64,000 bases of DNA from Neofusicoccum parvum (GCA_020912385.1 CP087223.1:806001-870000); one strand, 5' to 3'. Counted from the first letter of the stretch, positions 22,244 to 32,146 are shown. Numbers and translations are program-made. The notes: generated by a model from the letters alone, not told the origin.

Positions 22244-23357
22244 GACGCGGCGGGGAGTTGCAGGATGGGGCAGTGGGATGTTGCAGGATGGGGCAGGGGG
22301 ATGTTGCAGGATGAGGGCAGTAGGAAGTCCAGGATGGGGCAGCAGGAAGGTTGTTGCGAGGTGAGGCGGGTGGTGCGGCGCGACGGTTGCGATGTGGAAG
22401 TCGCGACGCCGTCGAGATTGGCCCGCCGCGCAGGGCCATTCCTGCAGGCTCGGCCCACGGTGCAGGCCATTCGTGGAGGGTTGGTGCGGCGCCTTGCCCG
22501 GCCATCGGCACAGCATGACTTCATCGCCGTCGACCCGTCGTCGCTTCGGTCACAAAGCACCACGCTGCCACTTTTCTTTTTTCCACCGGCGCGTCCGTGT
22601 TCCTGCGCTGGACGGGGTCTACGACAAGCCGCGGGTGGCGTTTCAACACGGTTCAGTTGTTTTGTTCCGTGTCCTGTCTTTCTGCCTTCCGCCGTCTCGC
22701 AGTCAATATTCCGCGCAGGTTTCGCATTTCGCGTCGACAAACTGACCAGGACTCTGTGCCACTCCGCGAGCCCATCGGCGGCACGTTCCCGAAACCTCCA
22801 GCGGCCTTTCGCACACCGCAGTCTGCTTCGTTTGCGTCGCCGCCTGCCGCCTGCCTTGTCGCTGCTACCCGCCGCCTCCACACGTCCAGCCGTGATCCGG
22901 GACGTCCGTTCGCCGCATCCGCGTGTCTGACTCGCCCGCTTGCGGGTGGCGACGCGTGAGTTGTTTTGCATCGGCGCCTGGGCGGAGAGTGTGCGGGGAG
23001 ACAAGGCTGAGAGAAGTGTTTTTGTCTTAGGTATCTGTTCTGCTCGGCGCGCTGGTACCAACTTGTGCCTTGTCGTCCTCAGTGCGCACACTCGTCCTCT
23101 TCTTTGCCTGGCAACTTAAAAACGGCTTTGTTCCAACATCTTCCACTCCGTTACTGCTGCTTCCCAATATCTTCCACTTCGTTACTGCTTCGTTCCAACA
23201 TCTTCCACTCCGTTACTGCTTCGTTCCAACATCTTCCACTTCGTTACCGCTTCGTTCCAACGATCTCCCATACGGAGCACTTCACCAAGTATCCTCCCCG
23301 AGTGTATCACCAGGAATGCCCACAACGCTAACACGTCCGATCCAGACAACCACCAAG
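22244..23357. promoter_or_regulatory. Divergent promoter region with two minisatellites
   Basis: A 1.1-kb interval between the protease (leftward) and the membrane-protein gene (rightward). Next to the protease start, 22260-22350 holds repeats of GCAGGATGGGGCAG. Next to the other start, 23131-23254 holds four units of about 31 bp (TTCCAACATCTTCCACTTCG) rich in CT, as in fungal core promoters. Both arrays stay open in frame with their gene, which extends the ORFs artificially upstream. Confidence 0.6.
23131..23254. repeat. Promoter minisatellite, 4 x about 31 bp
   Basis: Units at 23131-23160, 23161-23192, 23193-23223 and 23224-23254. Pyrimidine-rich, and it ends about 100 bp before the chosen start at 23358. 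Confidence 0.85.
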
Positions 23358-24869
23358 ATGGACGACCCCATCGGAGCCTTCATCGACAAATGCCACAGCA
23401 CCGAGCCGAAATGGAAGCACGACGAGCTGCGCGATCAACTTGAGCAAATCGAGCTGGTGTCGCTCAAGGCATGCATCGGAATCCTGGAGAAGGAGTCAGC
23501 AGACACGCACACTGCGCTTCTCGAACGGATGCTCGAGCAGCAGCAGGAACAACAAGAAAAACCGCGGCGGGCGAAGCGGGCCCCCAAGCAGGAGCACTTG
23601 AGGTCGTCGGACTCGTCGGCACCAGCCGAGCGAGCCCGGAGGGAGAGTGTCCACCAACACAGGCGCCTCAGCACGGGCTGGCTGATGGTGGCGCTGGCGG
23701 TGGCGGTGTTCCTGGCGCTGGCGGCCGTGTTCGCGGTGGAGTGGTGGAAGGGACCGCCGTCTGAACACCCGATGGACGAGTCGGTCTACGATCTCGCCAC
23801 GCTGTTCAACAAGACGCGCGACGCAGAGCTGCGCAAGACGCGCGACGCCATGGTCGCCGCCATGGGCGAGTCGGAGACGCGCTATCCGAACCAGATCCCC
23901 CTCGACAAACTGTTCAAGAGCGCGCGGATGGCGCAGGACAAGCGGTCGGACATGGAGGCCGCGTTCAGCAGGCTGTGGCCGCCGGGGATCCTCACGCAGA
24001 ACAGCACGGTGGAGAACGCGCGCGAGATGCTGACCGGCATGCGTTGGGATCTGATCACGGTTCAAGACTACGCCCTGGTTCTGGAGAGAGAGGTGGGCGG
24101 GACGCTGGTGACCGGCAGCGCCCGCATCAACGCGTCGCTGGACCTGCAGTCGCGCACGCTGCGCTGGGCGGAGCGGGAGGCTAACATCAGCGGGTGGCGG
24201 GCGTGTTGGAGGTCGTGGCGGGTCGCGTCGATGCGCTGGAAGGTGTGGCAGGACGCGTGCAAGTGCCAGAAGCAGCTGGTGCGGCTGGTGGAGAGCCTGC
24301 AGGCCCGCGTCAAGAAGACGCAGCTGGCCATGGGTCTCCCGCTCCAACACATCCACACCGTCGTCAATCTTATGCTCGGCGAGATTGAAGTCCGCAATGG
24401 CACGGTGCACGCGGACATGGGGCGCCTGCGCGATTCTCACCGCGAAGCTCTCGTCGACTGGGCGTCCTGGGCCAAGAATAGAATGAGAAACAGCACCTGT
24501 CCCATCATCAGCCTCGCCGCCGGTCTGTTCGGCGGCCGCCGTGCGCCTGAGCCCCCGCACAGCCACCTATCCGAACCCCGCGAAGACTGTCGCCGGCTCG
24601 CCATCTCCACCGGCCATGTCCTCTCCATGCAGTCCCAGCTTAACACACTGGACCGCGAGCTGGAAAGCATCAAGCAAAATCTGTTGGATTATGGCCGCGC
24701 GTCCGCCGACAAAGATACCCCCGCTCTTTTCCAGTCAGACTCGCACAACGATCCCATCAGCTACGTCGCTGACCTCAACGACATCTGGATAGCTCTGATA
24801 GATGCTATCATCACATGGGGCAAGGACGCCTTCGTGGACGACACTGTTTCTGATGCTGCCTCCGACTAG
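23358..24869 (+). CDS. Single-pass membrane protein of unknown function
   Basis: 503 residues from the ATG at 23358 (MDDPIGAFIDKCHSTEPKWK), chosen for its good context (AAGATG) and because the frame upstream is promoter repeat; 23316 is the alternative. Residues 1-100 are charged with a Gln-rich coil (LEQQQEQQEK) and a basic patch. Residues about 107-129 (WLMVALAVAVFLALAAVFAV) form one clear membrane helix. The remaining 370 residues are helical, with several N-x-S/T sites (NKT, NST, NAS, NIS, NGT) consistent with a lumenal or outside C-terminal part, and long amphipathic stretches (LVRLVESLQARVKKTQL). There is no signal peptide, so a type II membrane protein is likely. The start lies 1.1 kb from the divergent Ulp1-like gene. 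The ORF is intact and ends in TAG. I recognise no family. Confidence 0.7.
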   Translation: MDDPIGAFIDKCHSTEPKWKHDELRDQLEQIELVSLKACIGILEKESADTHTALLERMLEQQQEQQEKPRRAKRAPKQEHLRSSDSSAPAERARRESVHQHRRLSTGWLMVALAVAVFLALAAVFAVEWWKGPPSEHPMDESVYDLATLFNKTRDAELRKTRDAMVAAMGESETRYPNQIPLDKLFKSARMAQDKRSDMEAAFSRLWPPGILTQNSTVENAREMLTGMRWDLITVQDYALVLEREVGGTLVTGSARINASLDLQSRTLRWAEREANISGWRACWRSWRVASMRWKVWQDACKCQKQLVRLVESLQARVKKTQLAMGLPLQHIHTVVNLMLGEIEVRNGTVHADMGRLRDSHREALVDWASWAKNRMRNSTCPIISLAAGLFGGRRAPEPPHSHLSEPREDCRRLAISTGHVLSMQSQLNTLDRELESIKQNLLDYGRASADKDTPALFQSDSHNDPISYVADLNDIWIALIDAIITWGKDAFVDDTVSDAASD

Positions 24870-24921
24870 AGAGGGAGAAGTTGGCTTGGTGTCGAGGATA
24901 TGGGTGGTGTCTGGAGCGAAT

Positions 24922-25191
24922 GGAGACGTCCCGGGTCAAGATTGCTGATTGATTACAAATTTGCTTTTGGATGCAATGATGGATGTTTAGATTGGTGTTG
25001 GATTAGGACATGGAGATGTCCCGGGTCAAGATTACTAATTGATTATAAATTTACTTTTGGATGTAATGATGGATGTTTAGATTAGTGTCAGATTGGGATA
25101 TAGAGATATCCTAGGTCAAGATTGCTCATTGATTATACATTTGCTTTTAGATGCAATGATGGAGACTTAGATTAGTGTTGGATTGTGACAT
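24922..25191. repeat. Minisatellite, 3 x 90 bp
   Basis: Units at 24922-25011, 25012-25101 and 25102-25191, each exactly 90 bp and starting GGAGATGTCCCGGGTCAAG or a variant. Copies 1 and 2 differ largely by C-to-T before A (TACAAATTTGC vs TATAAATTTAC, GATGCAATG vs GATGTAATG), RIP-like. The array begins about 50 bp after the stop of the membrane-protein gene. Confidence 0.9.
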
Positions 25192-25841
25192 GGCCTTTTG
25201 TAGTGGGACAATTTCACGAGACTGCTTCAATAATGATTTTACTTCTTTGAGCCTGCAGGTGCCACTTTGAGTTCCGGAGTCGGCGTTAAGCGCATCGGAC
25301 ATGGAGAATGGCCCACGGTATTAAGCATGCTCGTTTACAAGAAAGGGTAAGTTAAAGCCCTTGATCAGTGCGATGATGTCTGTAAAGCGCGGCGCGTACG
25401 TTGAATAATAGTGAATTAGCACTTATGAATTGATCATCTTGGACGTGAGAAACGGATGAAATATCTATAAATCACGCGCGGAAACATGGCGATCACGGTG
25501 AATTCTCCTTAATTAAGCAAGGGGGGGGGGGGGGGGGGGGGTCAGAAAAGTAGTCATGTGTCTCGAAAAGCGCTAGTAGGTAGAGCCGCGAAGGCATTAC
25601 AAAACTATCCCCCACCAAGCCTGCCGTTCTCCGCCCTGCCCATGCATCACCGCCTTGCGCAGTCCCGTGTCAAGCGTCCCTTTTGCCGTCGTCGAGCTCG
25701 GATTTGTCCGTGTTGGTGGGCTGGCTCTGTTTGTAGCGTTGTCAGGATTCAAGAAGACGACGGGCGTGCGTGGAACAAAAAGAGAGAAAGGAAGAGGGTC
25801 CAAGACCTACCAAGACATAGCGTTAACTCCCACACCAACGG
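25192..25841. other. Intergenic, with a 21-base G run
   Basis: No convincing gene. The G run is at 25521-25541. Confidence 0.5.
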
Positions 25842-26287
25842 TCAACGCTTGCTTGACTCTCCCAGACGTTCCATCTCCTGGGCCAACAGTGCTATCTGTT
25901 CCTCCAGCTGTGCGTCGGTGGCATCGGCCAGCCAATCCATCGTGTACGGTAGCCTCGGGCCAGCTGCTTCATCAGTGCTGCCTCCCAAGTCAGGCGGCGG
26001 TGGTGGTGGCGTGCCAGAGTCATTGTTGGCTTCTTCGATCCTGGGCGGTGATGGTTCTACGGCGAACTGCGTTAGCCTGGGCGCGTCCATCCGCGGGAAA
26101 ACAGACTTTCGTGTGCACTTTGCTGTGCGAACTCGTCGGGGAGGCCATGTCCATGCAAATGGCAGTAGTTACGGTCTTGACGCTGCTGAGCAGGCAGCTT
26201 GCAGCGATCGCCGGTAGCCTCCGCTATGGCCATGCATTGCCGGATTTGGAGTCCTGGGATCGTTGGCGGCTGGCTTCGTTTCGCCAT
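25842..26287 (-). CDS. Small protein with a Cys/His motif, reading frame broken or spliced
   Basis: From Met at 26287 (MAKRSQPPTIPGLQIRQC) the first frame gives C18-x10-C29-x12-C42-x2-H45 (CMAIAEATGDRC ... YCHLH). This resembles the short zinc-binding C-x-A-x-T-x-x-G-x-x-C ... Y-C-x2-H motif found in many fungal and bacterial proteins. A second frame (to 25842) continues with LTQFAVEPSPPRIEEAN, a Pro run and an acidic coil (DAQLEEQIALLAQEMERLG). Joining needs either a one-base shift near 26090 or a 56-nt intron with a weak GTTCGC donor and CCCAG acceptor, which would restore the frame. The same Cys/His layout recurs in the gene at 27483-28223. Confidence 0.5.
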
Positions 26288-26299
26288 TGGGGTGGCGTT

Positions 26300-26660
26300 G
26301 GGCTGAAGACGGAGGAGAGATGGGGAAACGGAAGGAACAGGGGAAGCAGGAGGCACAGAGAAATAGAAGAAATAGGGGAAGCAGCAGACACAGAGAAACA
26401 GAAGGAACAGGGAAAATAGGAGAAGCAGAGGAAACAGAAGGAATAGGGAAATAGTAGACAGAGGGAAATAGACGGAATAGGGAAAACAGTAGACATAGAG
26501 AAACAGAAGGAATAGGGAAATAGTAGATAGAGGGAAACAGACGGAATAGGGAAACAGCAGACTCAGAGAAATAGAAGGAACAGGGAAACTGGAGAAGCAG
26601 AGGAAACAGGAGAGACGGGGAAACAGCGGGGACAGCGGAAGCGGGAGAAACGAGGGAAAC
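26300..26660. repeat. Purine-rich tandem repeat
   Basis: Imperfect tandem units built from GAAACAGAAGGAATAGGGAA on the plus strand, hence CT-rich on the minus strand. It lies just upstream of the minus-strand gene at 26287, so it is probably its promoter or leader tract. Confidence 0.8.
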
Positions 26661-26933
26661 AGCGTTTGCTATATTCACCGCAACACGCCAGGGCGGTCTG
26701 TCACGTCGTGTTTGTCTCGCCGCTGCGGGAAGGTGAATACGCCTACTTCCCTCTTGAAATAGCTCGCGGATCCTGGTGCCCGATCACCCAGCCCAAGCCT
26801 CCACATCGCTGCTTCCCACTACCCGATCCAGGTAAATCATCTACAGGTCCATTCCCCCTCTACGCTCACAGTTTCTGACCGCTCCAGCTCCAGCTTCTAC
26901 TCAGAACCAAACAACAACCCGCGCGTCGGCAAC

Positions 26934-27053
26934 ATGCACGAGCCTGTGCCCACTCACAGAACGAACCCGAGCAATCTGTCAATCTTGGATGTCTTACTCC
27001 TAATCCTGATGGCTATTTTGTTCGCGCGCGTGCTGCGCCTGTTGCGCACGTAG
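26934..27053 (+). CDS. 39-residue membrane microprotein (small ORF)
   Basis: ATG at 26934 in good context (GGCAACATGC), preceded by CT-rich sequence and CAAAC-type leader (ACCAAACAACAACCC), and ending in TAG at 27051-27053. The peptide starts MHEPVPTHRTNPSNLS, continues with a single hydrophobic helix (ILDVLLLILMAILFARVL) and ends RLLRT. So it has a short polar head, one membrane segment and a basic tail. A canonical-looking 5' splice site (GTATGT) starts one base after the stop codon. Coding status rests on start context, codon plausibility and membrane-segment quality only. Confidence 0.4.
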   Translation: MHEPVPTHRTNPSNLSILDVLLLILMAILFARVLRLLRT

Positions 27054-27324
27054 GTATGTGTTGCACACGCCGACGGACATGGTGGGGCAGAGGACACTCT
27101 TCGTCGTGGATGGGTTTCGCATAGACAAGGCACGAACATCAGATTCTCGCCGCTTGCTAGACAAGCGTGCTATCTACTACTCTCTCACAAGTCTCTCCTC
27201 ATGCGCCGTGTCTCATTTCCCATGCCCTTGGTTCCGTGAGCTGTGCCGCATCGCCCAACCCGCCATCCACTGACCAAGCCTGCGCCGCTTTCAGCAAGAC
27301 AAACTGAAATTCCATGATGACAAC

Positions 27325-27458
27325 ACAAACTGAAACTACATGATTATCCTCTGCGCCGTCGTCCACAAGGCAAATTGAAGCTACATGATGATCCTCGCGC
27401 CGTCATCCACAAGACAATCTGAACCTCCACACTGACCCTCTGCACCATCCCCCACAAG
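27325..27458. repeat. Minisatellite, 3 x about 45 bp
   Basis: Units at 27325-27369, 27370-27413 and 27414-27458, each ending CCACAAG. It lies just downstream of the minus-strand gene that ends at 27483. Confidence 0.85.
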
Positions 27459-27482
27459 ACAAACCAAAAGACCAAACCCACC

Positions 27483-28223
27483 TCACTCGACGACCCGCAC
27501 CAGCGCGCTCATCGCCTCCCACAGCCTGAGGTTCGCGTCCACGTCGTCCAGCGGGATCCGCCACCCCATCACGTCCACCAGCGCCCGCGCCACCTGCTGC
27601 AGGAACGCCTTCTCCTGCCCGACCGGCGGCACCGTCAGCCCGAGCGGGGCGCCGACGTTGCGGATGAGGTCGGCGAGGCTCTGGGCCGGCGGCGGGAGGG
27701 CCGTGGCGCTGGAGAGGCCGTTGGTCGATGGGGAGGGAGAGGTGGAGAGGTTGGAGTTGTTGTCGGCGCTGTCGTCGTGGCTGTCGTTGCTGCTGGAGCT
27801 GCTGGAGCTGTTGTCGTTGATTTCGCTGTTGTCGCTGATATCGCTGATGTTGCTGATGTCGCTGCTGCCATTGCCGTCGCCGTTGTCTCCGCCGTAGGGC
27901 GTATCTCCGCCGAAAATGGTGTTGCCAGGATCCGGGAGGAACAAACGGCGGCGCTCGGCTCCAAGGTCGAGGTCGGCCATTGTGACGGTGGTGCAGACGA
28001 GAGGAGAAACAGATAAACCCAAGCATGCGGGGCGCAGCTGCGGCGTGGGCGGCATCGAGAGCAGAGGGGTCGACGGGCTGCGAGGCGGAGGGTAGGGCTG
28101 CGACTGTCCCAGCCGGTGCTCGCTGCAGTACTCTTCCTGGCTGGAGCGGAGGCACGGCTCGCCTTGCTCGGTGGAGCCCCTGCAGCGATGATGGTCCTGA
28201 TGGCCCCTGTGTGTGGGCGGCAT
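27483..28223 (-). CDS. Protein with an N-terminal Cys/His motif and acidic Ser/Asn-rich linker
   Basis: 246 residues from Met at 28223 (MPPTHRGHQDHHRCRGSTEQ). The motif C14-x9-C24-x8-C33-x2-H36 (CRGSTEQGEPC ... YCSEH) matches the layout seen at 25842-26287, which is the reason for choosing this start over Met at 27980. Residues about 100-155 are Asp/Ser/Asn-rich low complexity (NISDISDNSEINDN). The C-terminal 75 residues form a compact helical domain (SLADLIRNVGAPLGLTVPP, FLQQVARALVDVMGW). The frame is intact. A nucleic-acid or protein-binding zinc motif is plausible; function is unknown. Confidence 0.6.
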   Translation of the reverse strand: MPPTHRGHQDHHRCRGSTEQGEPCLRSSQEEYCSEHRLGQSQPYPPPRSPSTPLLSMPPTPQLRPACLGLSVSPLVCTTVTMADLDLGAERRRLFLPDPGNTIFGGDTPYGGDNGDGNGSSDISNISDISDNSEINDNSSSSSSSNDSHDDSADNNSNLSTSPSPSTNGLSSATALPPPAQSLADLIRNVGAPLGLTVPPVGQEKAFLQQVARALVDVMGWRIPLDDVDANLRLWEAMSALVRVVE

Positions 28224-28239
28224 GGCGAGACAAGGGGAG

Positions 28240-29438
28240 TGGAAGGTCTGAAGCAGGAGACCAGATTGGGAGGGCTGAGGTAAGAGAGCAGGTTGGGAGG
28301 GCTGAGACAGGAGGGCGGACGCCGTGTGGATTTTGTGGCTGCCGGTGGGCCGACGATTAGATGGCGGCCCTCCATGGCTGCCAATGGATAGGCCGTCAAA
28401 TCGGGGGCCCCCATTGCTGCCAGCAGATTGGCGGTCGGATGGCCGCCCTCCACGGCTGCCAGCGGACAGGCGGTCAGATCGGGGGCTGATGGCGCACCGG
28501 CGGTCGAATCGGGGGCCGCCCGTGGCTGCGGCTGCGTTTGCGGCTGCTGGCGCTGGACATCGAGCGGACAGGCGGTCGAATCGCGGCCTCCATGGACGCC
28601 AACTGATCGGCGGCCAGATCGTGAGCCCCCCACGGCTGCAGCTGCGGCTGCGGCTGATATCCAGCGTTCTGAAACCGGGTCGACCCTCCCATTGGCCGCG
28701 GCGTGTGGATATCTGGCCGCCGCCAGCGCGTGTCTCGCGTCATGTAGGTACCCGCCGCCGCCGCCCCGCGTTGCCCTCCTCCGCCCGGCGCCTCGGTGCC
28801 GCAGTCACGCATCCAGCCGGGACCGGTCAACCCATGGCCTCATCATGGCGGAGCTCTGCAGCTCTGCAGCTCTGCAGCTCCAGCAGCCAGCCAGCCTGTC
28901 AAACGGGGATGCCCGGCGAGTGCCCCGCTCTGGCGAGGGGCACCGGCTGCCGTAGCGATCCTGGAAACGCCGAGTAAGGAGGAAGGAAATGGCTGGATGG
29001 CAGTGGGAGGTTTCTCAGGCCGCGTGGACGGCAGAGGAAGGTTCCTCAGGCTGCATGGACGGCAGAGGAAGGTTTCCCATGCTGGTTTGGGCTGCCCAGG
29101 CTGGTTTGCTGCAGTGTTTGTGTCTTCTTGTAGTGTGTTGTCTGCTTGTGTATCGGCACATATGGACAGTGCATCCCTCGTGCTTCCCTTTCAGCCCGTC
29201 CATGGCTACAATTCATACCTGCTGCGGGACGTCTGTCCAGACTGGCCTGCCTTGCCGGCAACGCATCTCCTTTGTGCGATGGAGCATGGGAGTGAGGTTC
29301 TGCTGCTATCACGTCTGACGTTTCTCTCCCCTTGATCAGTGGGACGACAGCTGACATGCCGCTCCGCAGGACAAGACCCGCAACCTTCACTCCGAGCAGC
29401 CCAGCAACGACCTCACTTGCGGCCAACAACTCTTGACG
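28240..29438. other. GC-rich intergenic region with imperfect repeats
   Basis: 28370-28640 contains four or five imperfect copies of GGCGGTCAGATCGGGGGC-like units with CTGCCAGC spacers, and 28853-28876 has three copies of GCTCTGCA. Open frames here (minus 27635-28633, plus 28428-28955) are products of the repeats. It probably holds the promoters of the genes at 28223 and 29439. Confidence 0.5.
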
Positions 29439-30704
29439 ATGCCCGCTGCTCCACGGCTTGAAGCAGCCGGCGGACTGCAGTTCGCCGCCCGCAACAGCCG
29501 GTTGCCGCTGCCTCCGCCGCCGCCACCACCGCCACCACCCGCCGTCAACGCCGTGATCAACACCCGCAGCATCTACAGGCACAACAACAGAGGCCGAGTA
29601 TACGACTACGTCGACGTCGACGGCGACGGCGGCGACGATGGTAACGACAATGAAGCCAGCACCAACACCTCCCCCCCTCCCCGTCGCCGCACACCCCCAA
29701 ATCACCGCCCCAACCCCACCAGGACAGGAAGGCCGCATCCCGCCACCACTCACCGCAGCCACAGCCGCCGCCCCTCGCCAGCAGTCGCCAACAACAACAA
29801 CCACCGCCCACTCCACCGCCGCCCGTCTCCGCCACCACCCCGCCCGATCCTCCCCTCCCCGCCACGCGGCCGTCACCTGTCGCGCCCCGCCAGCCCCGTC
29901 AACAGCCGTGCGTCCCGCAGCTCGGGCTCCGTACGCTTGCCGGGCGGGTACGTGGCGAGCGACGGCGACGCCGACGACGAGGGCGGGGAGGACGACAGCG
30001 GGTCGGATGGGCTGTCGTTCGACGGCTTCGACGAGGATGAGGAAGGGCGGCGTCGGGAGCGGGAGATGGATGAGTGGAGGCGTCTGGAGTGGAGGAGAGG
30101 GGGCGAAGAGGTGCCTGAAGATGTGCGGATCATGAGGGAGATTGTGGAACGGGGGAGGGACGATGGGGAGGGGGAGGGGATGGGAGGACGGTGGAAAGGA
30201 AAGGGGAGAGCACGCTCCGCTGGGAGTGACAGGGGAGGGCAGAGGAGAATGCCGGAGGGAGAAGGGGATGATGGAGGGCAGCGACGTCAGGCCTGGGGTG
30301 GGAGAGAGGAGTCACGCCGTGGACGGGAAGAGGCGATTGCTCTGCTATGGAGCGGCATAAACCAGCTCCGGACCGAGCGAACGCGTCGAAGGATACTCCG
30401 GCTGGAGAATCAGATCCGGGAGGAGCAAGATTTCAGACGGAGAGCAAGGGCACAACTGCTTGAATATGAGCGCAGTCATCTGCAGGGAGAGAATGTGCGG
30501 ACGGAGAATGCAGAGGGGCAGAACGCAGAGAGACAGAATGCAGAGGACCAGAATGCACAGGACCAGAATGCACAGGACCAGAATACACAGGACGAGCAAG
30601 ACGATCGGGATCATCAAGAATATGCAGAACGACAACGACTCTACAACCAGTATCACCAAGACCAGGAACAGCAAGGAGTCTACCATCGGGAGCATCAACA
30701 CTAG
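29439..30704 (+). CDS. Low-complexity acidic and Gln-rich coiled-coil protein
   Basis: 421 residues from the ATG at 29439 (MPAAPRLEAAGGLQFAARNS). In order: a Pro run, an Asp/Gly-rich patch (DYVDVDGDGGDDGNDNE), a Pro/Arg/His-rich region, an acidic segment (SDGLSFDGFDEDEEGRRRER), a long charged helix (RTERTRRRILRLENQIREEQ) and a tandem repeat of QNAEDQNAQDQNAQDQNTQD type. It ends Gln/His-rich at TAG. Such composition suggests a nuclear or scaffold protein but gives no function. The terminal TAG follows CAC and is followed by Gln codons in frame for a while, so it may be a CAG-to-TAG change; see 30769-30996. Confidence 0.5.
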   Translation: MPAAPRLEAAGGLQFAARNSRLPLPPPPPPPPPPAVNAVINTRSIYRHNNRGRVYDYVDVDGDGGDDGNDNEASTNTSPPPRRRTPPNHRPNPTRTGRPHPATTHRSHSRRPSPAVANNNNHRPLHRRPSPPPPRPILPSPPRGRHLSRPASPVNSRASRSSGSVRLPGGYVASDGDADDEGGEDDSGSDGLSFDGFDEDEEGRRREREMDEWRRLEWRRGGEEVPEDVRIMREIVERGRDDGEGEGMGGRWKGKGRARSAGSDRGGQRRMPEGEGDDGGQRRQAWGGREESRRGREEAIALLWSGINQLRTERTRRRILRLENQIREEQDFRRRARAQLLEYERSHLQGENVRTENAEGQNAERQNAEDQNAQDQNAQDQNTQDEQDDRDHQEYAERQRLYNQYHQDQEQQGVYHREHQH

Positions 30705-30768
30705 GAACAGCAAAGACCCATGTCTTCCGCCTCTCCCGTCCGGGAAACAGGTAGAGAAGTAGGCCGCC

Positions 30769-30996
30769 GTGGAGGGGTACCAGAGTAGCATACCGAGGCC
30801 TTCTCGGACACGTTCTACAGCCCGCAGCCAAAGCAGACCTCGAAGCGGCGGTGGGTATGATGACGCAGCATTGTTGGCGGCTGCGGCTCGAGGTGACGGC
30901 GATGATGACGCGGCAATATTGGCGGATGTGGCCAGATGCGATGGTCGCTCGGACGCTGACCTGCTGAAGGGGCTGGCGGGGCCGGCGGGGCGATGA
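30769..30996 (+). pseudogene. Possible detached C-terminal segment of the preceding gene
   Basis: In another plus frame, an Arg/Ser-rich start leads to an Asp/Ala repeat (YDDAALLAAAARGDGDDDAA then ILADVARCDG) that looks like an imperfect protein repeat. It lies 65 bp after the stop of the gene at 29439-30704. A frameshift or an intron would be needed to join them. Confidence 0.3.
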
Positions 30997-32020
30997 TTGA
31001 CGATGGTTTTGATTCCCTCTCTGTACCAAACACACTTTTTGTTCTGCTGTCACGGGCTGATTCTCTTAAAGGAGGAGCGTATCGACCTTAGCCTTGGTTT
31101 CGTTAGAGAAATCAAGATGAGAAAACTCGCCGAGGTCTTTACCAAGCCAAGGAGAAAACAGTAGCTTAAAGAATTAATATCAATTGCTCTCACAGAACCA
31201 GACCCTCCCACCATGGCCTTTTAATTTGTGATTAAGCTGACGACAAAGACTAAGCAGCTGTGTTCTCTGCCGTGCAACCATCCACCTCCCTATTACCTTC
31301 CATGGTCCCAGCTTGCATTTGTAGCCCTGAAGCAAGTACACCCAGGAATCGTAACCACCTACTCAACCCCACAAACGACGTGACCCAGGTACTTTCTCAT
31401 TCTTTAAAGCACAGGCGTCCCCACAGCGTCCAATCCATGTCCAAATATGCGGGAAGGGCCTGCTGCTGGTTGCCATGTAAGACACAGCCGGCCGGTAGGG
31501 GCCCTGAAGTGTGTACATTCGACAGAAAAGCAGGTGATTGGGAACCCGAGCAAGCAGAACCGCCAGTTCAGAATTGAATTGATGGGGTGCTTCAGAAGCC
31601 GGACGTCTGTAGCCGCCAGTTTGTACTTTGATTCCAGATTGGCAAATATGATTTCATGACGGGACAGTAGTAGGGACAGCAGGGACAGCAGGGAAAACTG
31701 GGACACGCAGATGATGCGGGCGAATTGGCTCCTCAAGCTTGCTTTTATGCTCGCCTTCTCCTCTCTCTGCAGATCATCTAGCTCTTGCCTCCCTGGCCTT
31801 CGCTACTCCGACTTCGAAGCCAAGTGGCCCCACTACTGGCGCTGAAAATAGACGTTTCCTTCCTGAGCGGACTCAGCGATGCCGTATGGTCTGGATATGA
31901 CATTGCAGCCAAGGCCTACGTTGCGAAGACGGATTCCAGTGACCCGGCCGCTTCTACGGTGCGCGTGCCGTCCCAGCCGGTCGGCAACGTGCCGACTTCC
32001 CAGCCAGACCGCTTCGACGT
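30997..32020. other. Gene-poor region, no gene seen
   Basis: Mixed sequence with short frames only. Nothing recognised until the chitin synthase scrap. Confidence 0.5.
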
Positions 32021-32026
32021 CGGGAA

Positions 32027-32146
32027 GCCAGGGCGGCGCATCGGGCCAACATTCTGAACGTGCACGCTTTCTGCAACACCCACGATATCACCTGGGGTCC
32101 GGAGGTTGACGTGAAGCCTGAGGAAACACCAGCCAAGCGTGCGTAG
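32027..32146 (+). pseudogene. Chitin synthase fragment
   Basis: The frame reads [20 protein letters not shown] followed by a charged tail ending at TAG (32144-32146). N(V/I)[18 protein letters not shown] is a signature in the C-terminal half of fungal chitin synthases, at the end of the membrane region. Here it is preceded by unrelated Arg-rich sequence in this frame and followed by no further chitin synthase sequence, so only a scrap remains. Tyr is replaced by His, and TKG by PEV. Confidence 0.7.

Noticed and set aside
27635..28633. 332-codon minus-strand ORF
   Set aside because: Different frame across the Cys/His gene and the upstream repeats; its Thr/Ser/Ala runs come from GC-rich and trinucleotide repeats.
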